Source: CAYMDS01 sp964653195 (GTDB lineage Bacteria; Patescibacteriota; Microgenomatia; Levybacterales; UBA12049). Taken from it: a stretch of DNA of 64,000 nucleotides. Positions within the stretch are counted from its first letter, which is position 1. Every line of letters starts with the position of its first letter. Positions 24,484 to 32,113 of this stretch are shown here, one piece after another. Location of the stretch: NCBI GenBank assembly GCA_964653195.1, contig CAZZCX010000001.1, positions 62,001 through 126,000 on the forward strand, given 5' to 3'. The translations under genes and the position numbers were made by a program. A model generated the notes under the pieces. It worked only from the letters and a program-made list of their open reading frames with translations. It was not told the DNA's origin and made no database searches.

Positions 24484-25374
24484 CTATCGTGGTTGAAAAT
24501 GTCTTAGCGCATGACCTGCGTCGCCCACTACATATGGGTCAGTTAAGTAATAACTTTCACTCATTGTATCTGAAGCGCCTAAAGCATAAAAAATTGAATC
24601 TATTCCCATTTCTTCAAGGGCTTTTCTCATATTAGGTATTCCTTGTCTTGTGGCAATAATTGATCGATGAATCAATCTTGCGGGAGTGATTCCTTGAAAA
24701 TGAGCTGCGACAGCAACCGCAGCTGTTGATGCGCCTGATGCAGGGTTCACAAAGTCCGCCACTTCTATAGTCTTCCCTTTGAGTTCGGGGACTTGCTGTG
24801 GGTTTTTCCATTCTACAGTTACCATAAGATCTGTATTCTGCCCCACTTTAGGATGCTGTCTTTTGGTAACCACTTTTATTTCATCAGATATTTCTGCGTC
24901 GGGTTCCACCCCATGCGCTAAGCGTGTAGTAACTAGACCAGCTCTTACTAAAGATAACGGTCTACCTCGTCTAGCGTTAGGTAAAAGCGTATCAATTAAT
25001 TCATAACCCACTTTTGCCAATTCATAATATTCTCTACAAAATCCTTTATCATCGTAGAGACGAGGATCTGCTACGAGTCTTCTGGCATGTGAATCAATTC
25101 TTCCGACCAAAAGCGCAGCGTCTTTATAGTGATCTGCGAGAACCACCACTCCCCTTTCGGGAAGTCGATCGCGATCATCCCAAAAATCTCCTTCGTATCT
25201 GCCAATAAGGGGAACGAATGCCTGGCCGAAATTAACCAGGGCATGTACATCTGGATTATCACCAGCTTCTAAAAAGTCTTGTGGGTTTCTTAATTCACCG
25301 AGAATATTGATTCTTTCCCCATGGTGAGCAGAAGTAACTCTAATCTCTGAACCACCAAAAATGTAAGCTTGCAT
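24484..25374 (-). CDS. Uracil-phosphoribosyltransferase-like protein
   Basis: The 296-residue protein has a C-terminal half resembling UPRT: SLVRAGLVTTRLAHGVEPDA (like the ILRAGL motif), VADFVNPASGAST (like the DPMLATGGS PRPP loop), GIPNMRKALEEMG, and the final YYLTDPYVVGDAGHALRHF (like the PGLGDAGDR uracil-binding end). Residues 1-100 match nothing I know. UPRT is about 208 residues, so this is a larger relative; a PRTase reaction is likely, the base acceptor uncertain. The reading frame upstream appears shifted (see the entry at 25290-25460). It converges with recX. Confidence 0.6.
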   Translation of the reverse strand: MQAYIFGGSEIRVTSAHHGERINILGELRNPQDFLEAGDNPDVHALVNFGQAFVPLIGRYEGDFWDDRDRLPERGVVVLADHYKDAALLVGRIDSHARRLVADPRLYDDKGFCREYYELAKVGYELIDTLLPNARRGRPLSLVRAGLVTTRLAHGVEPDAEISDEIKVVTKRQHPKVGQNTDLMVTVEWKNPQQVPELKGKTIEVADFVNPASGASTAAVAVAAHFQGITPARLIHRSIIATRQGIPNMRKALEEMGIDSIFYALGASDTMSESYYLTDPYVVGDAGHALRHFQPR

Positions 25375-25460
25375 TCTTTTTCGGTTATAGCCTTGGATGG
25401 ATGAAGGTTTAGTACATGGTCGGTTCCTAATCTTCTTCCCTCTTCAATTAATTGACCCAT
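25290..25460 (-). other. Overlapping upstream frame: likely true 5' end of the UPRT-like gene with a frameshift, or a uORF
   Basis: From ATG 25460 a frame reads MGQLIEEGRRLGTDHVLNLH, then PSKAITEKE, protein-like and close behind a good promoter. It then runs past the ATG at 25374 in another frame and stops at 25290. Joining it by a -1 shift near an A5 run just before 25374 would add about 28 residues to the UPRT-like protein. A base error, a real mutation, a programmed shift or a coupled uORF are all possible. Confidence 0.4.
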
Positions 25461-25476
25461 AATTTTATTTCATCGC

Positions 25477-25504
25477 ATTATACTCTTAAAATTATAAATT
25501 GCAA
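25477..25504 (-). promoter_or_regulatory. Promoter for the UPRT-like gene
   Basis: Minus strand: TTGCAA (25504-25499), 16-nt spacer, TATAAT (25482-25477), then 16 nt to the ATG at 25460. The promoter supports transcription starting upstream of that ATG rather than just before 25374. Confidence 0.55.
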
Positions 25505-25794
25505 TTACTGTTGTGCAAACCACGGAAAGTGATTTGGAGATGGCTCATAAGAAATGTGGAGAGTAAGATTATGAATTTAAATTCTCTACTTGTATATATT
25601 TAGCAAACATGAATCATTGTTTGCTAATATGGCAGCTTTTTGATTTTTATAATACATACATTAAATCTAGTGAAGTTGATGATAGGTGCAAAGATAATCC
25701 CGCGATAGATTTCTTAGTCTGTTCAGAATTTTAAGCATGGACAATTCAAATTTAAAATGTACTAATAGACTGTGAGGCTGATCTTAGATAGTAG
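25505..25794. other. Noncoding spacer with a perfect 8-bp hairpin
   Basis: Between the UPRT-like promoter and the end of the next minus-strand gene I see no ORF of note and no tRNA. Positions 25602-25625 form an inverted repeat, AGCAAACA / TGTTTGCT with loop TGAATCAT. It has no adjoining T tract, so it does not look like a plain terminator; an operator-like palindrome or a small RNA hairpin is possible. Confidence 0.4.
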
Positions 25795-27291
25795 TTAAAT
25801 GCCGTTTCCGAGGTTATTTAAAACTATTGAGGCAACCTCAGAATCTGTTATGAGATTGATTCCGTATTTAACTGCAGCTTTTCGTATTAACTTGCCGTCA
25901 GTAAATTCTTTACTCACCTTAACTGTTTCACGTGTTGGGATATTAATTATCAAATCAAATATTTGCCTTGTAACTAAATCTAAAATATTGGGCGATTCTC
26001 CGATTTGGGATACTTTATATACTAGAGAAGAATTGAGATTATTTTGCATTAAAAATTTATTTGTATTTTCAGTAGTGTAGAGAATCACATCTTTATTTCT
26101 TACAGCATTTTTGATATATGGCAATAAATATTTTTTATTTTCACTTTTGCCGATACTTAATAGAACATGTTTCTTTTTGCCGGATATCAATGCTTGTTTT
26201 CCGTATCTATTAGAGTCCCAGTCATGAGTTTGTAAGTTTAAAAGCGAAAATACTGACACATTTCTGATGTTTGATTCAGCAAAAACATACTGCAAAACCC
26301 TTTCATTGCCTATGCCGTAACCTGCATGAGGATTAGTCAGTTTATTCTTCATAATATTCAAATACCATGCGAAATCTTCATAGCTTCCGCCTCTTTGCTG
26401 ATGGAGTTTAAACATAGTTGATGAAAGAAGTCTCTCATTGAGCTTTTCGAAATCATGTTCGCGTACCGCTGATCCTGCACCTTCACCTGCATATGGAAAA
26501 ATTAAATCGGCAGATAACGCCAGTCGATCATCTTTCGTCCATACTTTCATGTTGAAGAATTTTATTTCTTTAGGGTATTTCATAATAAATACCGGCAGTT
26601 CCTGCTTGGGTCCGTTAAGCAAAGATACTACTTTGGCTTCATGCTCTGCTTTTAAATCGTCACCGAATTTCACTTGCGGAAATCCGTGTTTATTTAAGAG
26701 TTTCACCGCGTCTTCATAAGTAATACGAAGAAAATCTTTTCTTAAAACCTCTTTTAATCTCTCTGTATTTCTATTGTAGGTTTTCTTTAATATTTCATGG
26801 TTGTCTTTTATTATTTGCGCAATCATTGACCGAACAGTTTCTTGAATACTTTCAAGAAGAGCTTCATACATTTGGTTTTCATCGTAATTTTCGCGAGTCA
26901 TTGAAAGAAGAGTACTGTCAAACTCTTCTTCAGTTAGACGAAACTGTCTAAGATGCCTGTCATCTTCCTCTTCTTCGTCGCGGCCTGAATGAATTACCGT
27001 ATGTACAGCATGAAAGGACTGAAGGGCTTGTTCAAGCGAAAGCTGCCCGGTTTGAGTAAGAAAAAGAGGAAGATCTAGTCGGTTGCCTATTTTAAAAAGC
27101 GTATCTACATTTTCACATGCACCTGTTATGCCCACAACTTCAGGAACATCTACATATACTCTTTCTCTTTTTTGATAACTTTCGCGTGCTCCGTTGTTTA
27201 AGCTTTGGTTAACGGAAACTAAATTAGAAAAGTGCTCTGAATAAGGTAAAGTTATTTTATTTTCTGATATTGTAAGTTTTACTGGTTTCAT
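25795..27291 (-). CDS. Asparagine synthetase-like protein (AsnRS-core, AS-AR type) fused to an MGS-like domain
   Basis: With start ATG 27291 the protein has 498 residues. Residues 1 to about 360 match the class II AsnRS catalytic core: LTQTGQLSLEQAL, RHLRQFRLTEEEFD (motif 2 region), KYPKEIKFFNMK, and HAGYGIGNERVLQYV (motif 3), but there is no N-terminal OB-fold anticodon domain. AsnRS paralogues lacking it include the archaeal asparagine synthetase AS-AR (Asp + NH3 + ATP to Asn). Residues about 370-498 are an MGS-like domain (HVLLSIGKSENKKYL, LYTTENTNKFL, INIPTRE, DGKLIRKAAVKYGINLIT), the allosteric module of CarB. It lies behind a leader peptide and terminator. Function inferred; the fusion is clear. 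Confidence 0.65.
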   Translation of the reverse strand: MKPVKLTISENKITLPYSEHFSNLVSVNQSLNNGARESYQKRERVYVDVPEVVGITGACENVDTLFKIGNRLDLPLFLTQTGQLSLEQALQSFHAVHTVIHSGRDEEEEDDRHLRQFRLTEEEFDSTLLSMTRENYDENQMYEALLESIQETVRSMIAQIIKDNHEILKKTYNRNTERLKEVLRKDFLRITYEDAVKLLNKHGFPQVKFGDDLKAEHEAKVVSLLNGPKQELPVFIMKYPKEIKFFNMKVWTKDDRLALSADLIFPYAGEGAGSAVREHDFEKLNERLLSSTMFKLHQQRGGSYEDFAWYLNIMKNKLTNPHAGYGIGNERVLQYVFAESNIRNVSVFSLLNLQTHDWDSNRYGKQALISGKKKHVLLSIGKSENKKYLLPYIKNAVRNKDVILYTTENTNKFLMQNNLNSSLVYKVSQIGESPNILDLVTRQIFDLIINIPTRETVKVSKEFTDGKLIRKAAVKYGINLITDSEVASIVLNNLGNGI

Positions 27292-27302
27292 ATTTTTTTG
27301 CC

Positions 27303-27328
27303 AAAAAAAAAGAGCCATCCGGCTCTTT
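27303..27328 (-). terminator. Attenuator hairpin before the asparagine-synthetase-like gene
   Basis: Minus strand: AAAGAGCC (27328-27321), loop GGAT, GGCTCTTT (27316-27309), followed by Ts to 27303. This is an 8-bp intrinsic terminator lying between a small leader ORF (stop at 27330) and the ATG at 27291, that is, inside the 5' UTR. Confidence 0.75.
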
Positions 27329-27329
27329 G

Positions 27330-27374
27330 TTAAAGACTATAACAGTTGAGTATTATCTTAATATTTCTAATCAT
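27330..27374 (-). CDS. Putative 14-residue leader peptide (attenuation)
   Basis: ATG 27374 reads MIRNIKIILNCYSL then TAA. The ATG lies 7 nt after the -10 box, so the transcript probably begins with AUG (leaderless). The stop codon is 1 nt before the terminator stem. The peptide has four Ile and two Asn; Asn codons would fit control by asparaginyl-tRNA, given the downstream gene. No coding evidence beyond position and promoter spacing is available. Confidence 0.45.
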   Translation of the reverse strand: MIRNIKIILNCYSL

Positions 27375-27381
27375 TCAAAAA

Positions 27382-27410
27382 ATAATAAAACAATTTTTAA
27401 TACTTGTCAA
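27382..27410 (-). promoter_or_regulatory. Strong promoter of the asparagine-synthetase-like gene
   Basis: Minus strand: perfect TTGACA (27410-27405), 17-nt spacer, TATTAT (27387-27382). The -35 overlaps the -35 of the divergent rny promoter at a TTGTCAA site. Confidence 0.75.
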
Positions 27411-27433
27411 CTAGCAAATGTTTGGAGTATAAT
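27404..27433 (+). promoter_or_regulatory. rny promoter, back-to-back with the minus-strand promoter
   Basis: TTGTCA (27404-27409), 18-nt spacer, TATAAT (27428-27433). It shares five bases of its -35 with the opposite promoter. The 5' UTR would be about 100 nt and contains a small 18-codon ORF (27456-27512) of unknown meaning. Confidence 0.7.
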
Positions 27434-27542
27434 TACATTTGGAAAGCAACAGATTATGTGTTTTATGAATAGGACACAGAAACTTATTATTATTAAAACT
27501 GTTTTAATTTAGTCGTTTCTTCTTCTGTTGCCTCAATTATTT

Positions 27543-28820
27543 ATGGCCGATACTAATACTCATCAGGATCTAATACTCCTTGAAAAAAAACTACTTGAAC
27601 GACAAGAGAAACTTGAAGAAAAACAGGAGTATATAAAAAAACTTCAGGATTCACTTGAAAAAAAATCTACAGAATATACTGAGAAACTTGAAAAAATCGC
27701 ATCTTTAACTCGTGATGAGGCTAAAGAAGAGTTACTAAGAGAGGTTGAAAACAAGTCATCAGCTATGGTTGCGCGAATTATTAAAGAAAAAGAAGAAGAA
27801 GCAAAAGCTACAGCTTCAATTAAGGCACAGGAGATAATTTTAGAAAGTATCAGGCACGGAGCTTTGGATTTTATTCCAGAATATACTGTTTCTATTGTTA
27901 AGGTTGAGGATGAAGAGCTTAAAGGAAGAATCATCGGAAAGGAAGGGCGAAACATTAGAGCGTTTGAGCAGTCAACAGGTGTAGATGTGGATCTTGATGA
28001 AGAACACATAATAAGACTCTCTTCGTTTGACTCAGTTAGGCGTGAGATTGCGAGAAGAGCACTTGAAAAATTACTTAGAGATACAAGAATTCAGCCTTTT
28101 AGAATAGAGGAAGTTGTTGAGCAGACAAGAGCAGAAGTTGACAAGATAATGTTTGATGAAGGTCAAAAACTTGCAATCGAAGCAGGTGTTTATAATATTC
28201 CTACCGATCTTTATACAATACTGGGAAGATTTAAATTCCGCACCTCTTATGGCCAGAATTTAATAGTTCATTCTTTAGAGACCACAAAAATAGGTATACA
28301 TCTAGCAGAAGAGCTTGGGGCAGATGTAAATATTGTAAAACTAAGTTGTCTATTTCATGATATCGGTAAAGTGATGGAGGGGGAAGGAAGTCATGTAAAG
28401 TTAGGAGTAGATTTAATAAAACGGCACAACTTTCCTCAGGAAGTTATAAATTGTATAGCGGAACATCATGAAGATAAACCTTTTTCGAGCATTGAATCAA
28501 TAATTGTGTCAACCGCAGATAAAATATCAGGCATGAGGCCAGGTGCAAGATATGAAGATATAGAGAATTATGGAAAAAGACTTACTGAAATGGAGAGTCT
28601 TGCAAGAAAATACGAAGGGGTAGAGGATGCGTATGCTTTTGAAGCTGGTCGGGAGCTGAGAGTTATAATTGATCCTGGGCTTATGGATGATAATCAGACC
28701 ATTATACTCTCCCGAAAGATTCAAGAAGAAATCGCGCAAACACTTGCGATACCTGGTGAAGTTAAAGTAACAGCAATACGTGAATTTCGTTCTGTTTATC
28801 CAGATAGACAAGTTTCGTAA
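27543..28820 (+). CDS. rny: Ribonuclease Y without N-terminal membrane anchor
   Basis: RNase Y is an endonuclease that starts mRNA decay. A coiled coil covers about residues 5-110; the KH domain shows GRIIGKEGRNIRAFEQSTGV; the HD domain shows HSLETTKIG, HDIGK and AEHHED. The usual N-terminal transmembrane helix is absent: the protein is 425 residues (family about 520) and an in-frame TAG at 27510 closes the frame upstream. It therefore seems cytosolic or bound through another factor. The in-frame TTG at 27528 is less likely as a start. Confidence 0.93.
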   Translation: MADTNTHQDLILLEKKLLERQEKLEEKQEYIKKLQDSLEKKSTEYTEKLEKIASLTRDEAKEELLREVENKSSAMVARIIKEKEEEAKATASIKAQEIILESIRHGALDFIPEYTVSIVKVEDEELKGRIIGKEGRNIRAFEQSTGVDVDLDEEHIIRLSSFDSVRREIARRALEKLLRDTRIQPFRIEEVVEQTRAEVDKIMFDEGQKLAIEAGVYNIPTDLYTILGRFKFRTSYGQNLIVHSLETTKIGIHLAEELGADVNIVKLSCLFHDIGKVMEGEGSHVKLGVDLIKRHNFPQEVINCIAEHHEDKPFSSIESIIVSTADKISGMRPGARYEDIENYGKRLTEMESLARKYEGVEDAYAFEAGRELRVIIDPGLMDDNQTIILSRKIQEEIAQTLAIPGEVKVTAIREFRSVYPDRQVS

Positions 28821-28838
28821 AAACATACTCCCTCCCTC

Positions 28839-28867
28839 TTGACAAGTCTTCGTTTTCCTTGTATTGT
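28839..28867 (+). promoter_or_regulatory. HU gene promoter
   Basis: Perfect TTGACA (28839-28844), 17-nt spacer, TATTGT (28862-28867). The 5' UTR to the GTG at 29000 would be about 126 nt; no regulatory motif was recognised in it. Confidence 0.65.
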
Positions 28868-28999
28868 AAGTCTATTCGACGTCTGCCTATATGATTGTTT
28901 TTTCTAGCCTCATTATTAATCCTTTTTATTTATTCCGTAAAAAATATATAGTAAAATATCGAATTTATCAAAGATGTAAATTTTCTTATATCGTGAAGG

Positions 29000-29284
29000 G
29001 TGGTGAGTATTATTACTAAAAACGATCTTATTGAAATAGTCGCTAAAAAGACTAATCTTACAAATAAAGCAACTCGAGATGCAATACAAATGTTTCTTAA
29101 CACAGTACAAGACTCACTAAAAAGAGGAGAGAAAGTGGTACTTACAGGCTTTGGTACATTCAGTATAAGGTCCCGAAAGTCACGCATAGGAAGAAATCCT
29201 AAGACTGGAGCTAAGATTACATTAGCTGCAAGAAAATCACCAGGCTTCACACCAGGAAAATCATTTAAGCGACTTATTAAGTGA
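29000..29284 (+). CDS. hup: HU-family DNA-binding protein
   Basis: The 94-residue protein has KNDLIEIVAKKTNLTNKATR, GEKVVLTGFGTFSIRSRKSR, GRNPKTGAKI and PGFTPGKSFKRL, the HU/IHF signature. It bends and packs DNA as a dimer. GTG 29000 or the next GTG at 29003 could be the start; no ATG fits. Confidence 0.94.
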   Translation: MVSIITKNDLIEIVAKKTNLTNKATRDAIQMFLNTVQDSLKRGEKVVLTGFGTFSIRSRKSRIGRNPKTGAKITLAARKSPGFTPGKSFKRLIK

Positions 29285-29312
29285 TATAGAGTATAACTGT
29301 AAATAAATGAAA

Positions 29313-29345
29313 GAAACTTCTCATAATACTGAGGAGTTTCTTTTT
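29313..29345 (+). terminator. HU gene terminator overlapping the next promoter
   Basis: Stem GAAACTTCTC (29313-29322) / GAGGAGTTTC (29331-29340), loop ATAATACT, then TTTTT. Ten base pairs with one G-T wobble. The -10 of the following gene starts at 29348, directly after the T tract. Confidence 0.8.
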
Positions 29346-29353
29346 GTTATAAT
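29345..29353 (+). promoter_or_regulatory. Extended -10 of the ABC exporter operon, leaderless
   Basis: TGT followed by TATAAT (29348-29353), then 6 nt to the GTG start at 29360. The start site should fall on or next to the start codon. Confidence 0.5.
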
Positions 29354-29359
29354 TAAAGT

Positions 29360-30340
29360 GTGGTAATTTCAGTCAATAATTTATCCAAATACTACCGTGT
29401 TTATAAAAAGGAGCCTGGACTTATGGGCTCTATAAAATCTCTATTTAATAGAAAATATTATGATGCGAAGGCTGTAGATGATACCTCATTTTCGATAGAA
29501 GAGGGTGAGCTTGTAGGTTTCATCGGACCAAACGGTGCTGGGAAAACCACCACGCTCAAATGCTTATCAGGGCTTTTATATCCCACTAAAGGCAAAGTAG
29601 ATGTCTTAGGATTTAATCCGTTTGATCGTAAAAGCGAATATCTTAAAAAGATTGCCCTTGTAATGGGACAGAAAAATCAACTCTGGTGGGATCTTCCCGC
29701 TATTGACTCGTTTTTACTAAATAAAGCGATTTATGAAGTATCAGATAATAATTATAAAGAAACAGTTAGAGAATTATCTGCACTTTTGGAAGTAAACGAT
29801 GTTTTAAATATCCAAGTTCGCAAGCTTTCTCTTGGGCAAAGAATGAAATGTGAACTAATAGCAGCATTGATTCATTCGCCTAGAATTCTATTCTTAGATG
29901 AGCCAACTATTGGCTTGGATGTTGTGATGCAGAAAAAATTAAGAGATTTTATAAAAGAATACAATAAGAAATATAAAGCTACAATTATTTTGACAAGTCA
30001 CTATATGGAAGATGTCAGACAACTTTGTGAAAGAGTAATCGTTATTGATCGCGGAAGCATACTCTTTGATGGGAAGCTACATGACATTGTTAAAAAATAC
30101 TCAACAAGTAAATATTTGTCGGTTACGTTTGAAAAACCAGTTGATAAAGATAGTTTAATGAAATTAGGAAAAATTGAGTCATATGAATTTCCGAAAGTAA
30201 TTTTATCTGTTCCTGTTGAAAGATCAAAGAATGTCGCTGCAAAACTACTTGAAGAATTTCCAGTCGATGATATCAACATCACAGAGCCTGATATTGAAGA
30301 TATAGTTCGAGAGATTTTCTTAAAAGCTGGAAAGAGTTGA
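29360..30340 (+). CDS. ABC-2 type transporter ATPase (COG4586-like)
   Basis: The 326-residue protein has Walker A GPNGAGKTT at about residue 56, the signature LSLGQRMKCEL, Walker B RILFLDEP, an H-loop (LTSHYMED) and the long C-terminal domain typical of the COG4586 exporters. It is the only ATPase in an operon with four permease genes. The substrate is unknown. The start codon is GTG. Confidence 0.9.
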   Translation: MVISVNNLSKYYRVYKKEPGLMGSIKSLFNRKYYDAKAVDDTSFSIEEGELVGFIGPNGAGKTTTLKCLSGLLYPTKGKVDVLGFNPFDRKSEYLKKIALVMGQKNQLWWDLPAIDSFLLNKAIYEVSDNNYKETVRELSALLEVNDVLNIQVRKLSLGQRMKCELIAALIHSPRILFLDEPTIGLDVVMQKKLRDFIKEYNKKYKATIILTSHYMEDVRQLCERVIVIDRGSILFDGKLHDIVKKYSTSKYLSVTFEKPVDKDSLMKLGKIESYEFPKVILSVPVERSKNVAAKLLEEFPVDDINITEPDIEDIVREIFLKAGKS

Positions 30341-30425
30341 TACATTGAATCTGAAAGTTTGGAAACTTCACAAAAGCTAAATATTAGTAAATTTCCGCTT
30401 TCTATTTTCAGCGACAAATCTTTTT

Positions 30426-31220
30426 ATGATGCGTCATTTTAGAATCTTTTTATTATGTTTCCAGTATGTATTTGAGAGAAGAGGAGTTTCAATAGTTTGG
30501 CTTTTAGTAATGTTGATAAATCCACTTATACTCTTGGTTTATTGGCGTTCAGCTCTGGAGAATAATTCAATCGCTGGTTGGTCTTTATCATCAATCTCCT
30601 CATATTATTTTTTGTTATTTACTGTTTCTGCTTTTTTGATGTCACACATTGAAGAAAATGTGTCAGAAGATGATATTGCTAATGGTCAGTTAGTTAAATA
30701 CTTAGTTAAACCATACTCTTATTTTCTTTTTAATATTATTAGGGAATTGCCATATCGTTTATTGCAAGGTTTTTTCGCCATAATAATTTCACTTATATTT
30801 ATACTTATATTTGGAAGATTTTTTCAAATCACTACTGATCCAAGAATATTATTTTTAACTGTACTTGTTTTTATTTTAGCTTATATTTTATCGTATTCTT
30901 ATAAAATTGCTATTGGGCTCTTGGCTTTTTGGCTTACAGATGCTAACGGTCTTTTCCAATTTATGGAAATAATTACACTGATTTTTGCGGGGTATGTTAT
31001 ACCAATTAGCTTAATGCCTGAATTATTATTAAAGATTGTTTATGCTTCTCCTTTCCCATATATAATTTATTATCCTGTAATAATTTTGCAAGGTAATTTG
31101 TCTACCGTAGATATTATATTTGTTATATGTAAGCAGATAGCATGGATATTTTTAATGGTATTACTTTATAAGTTTTTGTGGAAAAAAGGAATCAAAGTAT
31201 TTACGGGTATGGGACAATAA
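30426..31220 (+). CDS. ABC-2 permease, COG4587-like (pair 1)
   Basis: 264 residues with about six membrane segments. The LVKYLVKPYSYFLFNIIRELPYR motif after an IANGQ turn is characteristic of COG4587-type permeases, where the LxKP segment probably contacts the ATPase. It overlaps the probable neighbour by no bases with start ATG 31223, 2 nt after its stop. Confidence 0.8.
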   Translation: MMRHFRIFLLCFQYVFERRGVSIVWLLVMLINPLILLVYWRSALENNSIAGWSLSSISSYYFLLFTVSAFLMSHIEENVSEDDIANGQLVKYLVKPYSYFLFNIIRELPYRLLQGFFAIIISLIFILIFGRFFQITTDPRILFLTVLVFILAYILSYSYKIAIGLLAFWLTDANGLFQFMEIITLIFAGYVIPISLMPELLLKIVYASPFPYIIYYPVIILQGNLSTVDIIFVICKQIAWIFLMVLLYKFLWKKGIKVFTGMGQ

Positions 31221-31222
31221 TT

Positions 31223-32011
31223 ATGAAACGATATTTAAGTATATTTTTATTATTTTTAAAATACAGCTTAATCGAAATTTCTACTTTTAGATTGAGCTTT
31301 TACAATAGCTTAATCAGTCACATTTTTTGGGGTGGATTTCAGTTCGCTTCGATTTTTTTACTTACAAGTAAGACAGGAGATGTATTCGGATGGAAAAGAG
31401 AAGAGCTATTTTTACTTACAGGAGTTTTTAATTTGGGAATTGGTATCTTCAGAACTTTGGTAGCAAAGAACATGGATTATTTTAATAGGATTATTGATAC
31501 CGGTGGTATAGATAGTTACCTGCTTAAGCCAATTGATGCACAGTTTACACTTAGTTTGATGCACATAAATATTGGTGCATCTATAAGAATACCGATATCG
31601 ATAATTATAATTTTTATATTGTTAAAATTTCTAAATATCAATCCGGGTTTTTTTGAATACGTTATATTTTGTATACTTTTGTTTTTTGGTTTATTAATAA
31701 CATATGCCGTATGGTATGGGGTAATGACGATCAGGGTGTGGTATACAAACTTATTCAACTTAAGAGATTTATTAAGTAACATTAGCGGGATTTCTCGTTA
31801 TCCGTGGGAAATGTTTGAGAATACAGGTATATTTTTATTTTTAGTCTTTTTTCCAATTTCTAGCGTTATTTCAATTCCTACGAAATTTTTACTTGGACGG
31901 AATAATATATCTGAAATTTTATTTTTTATTTTCATATCTCTCTCCTCATTCTACTTATCTCGAATATTTTGGAAATTCGCATTAAGGTATTACACAAGTG
32001 TTAGCGGATGA
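31223..32011 (+). CDS. ABC-2 permease, COG3694-like (pair 1)
   Basis: The 262-residue membrane protein has the IDTGGIDSYLLKPIDAQF motif near residue 90, matching the COG3694 partner of COG4587. The ATG at 31223 is preferred; an in-frame start at 31178 would overlap the upstream gene. Six membrane segments are predicted by eye. Confidence 0.78.
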   Translation: MKRYLSIFLLFLKYSLIEISTFRLSFYNSLISHIFWGGFQFASIFLLTSKTGDVFGWKREELFLLTGVFNLGIGIFRTLVAKNMDYFNRIIDTGGIDSYLLKPIDAQFTLSLMHINIGASIRIPISIIIIFILLKFLNINPGFFEYVIFCILLFFGLLITYAVWYGVMTIRVWYTNLFNLRDLLSNISGISRYPWEMFENTGIFLFLVFFPISSVISIPTKFLLGRNNISEILFFIFISLSSFYLSRIFWKFALRYYTSVSG

Positions 32012-32113
32012 GAAGTAAAAACAGGAAATGATAAGAATTTTCTTGTAGTAACACTTTATCAACGAAATAGATTAGAAACGTTGTGAAGTTCTGATGCAAT
32101 ATATTTTAAAACT

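Noticed and set aside
25795..27291. Genuine asparaginyl-tRNA synthetase
   Set aside because: No anticodon-binding OB-fold domain is present and an unrelated MGS domain is fused at the C-terminus.
27292..27318. Start of the asparagine-synthetase-like protein at the ATG at 27318
   Set aside because: That ATG is inside the terminator hairpin and would code for MALFFWQKN from the T tract; the ATG at 27291 is more likely.
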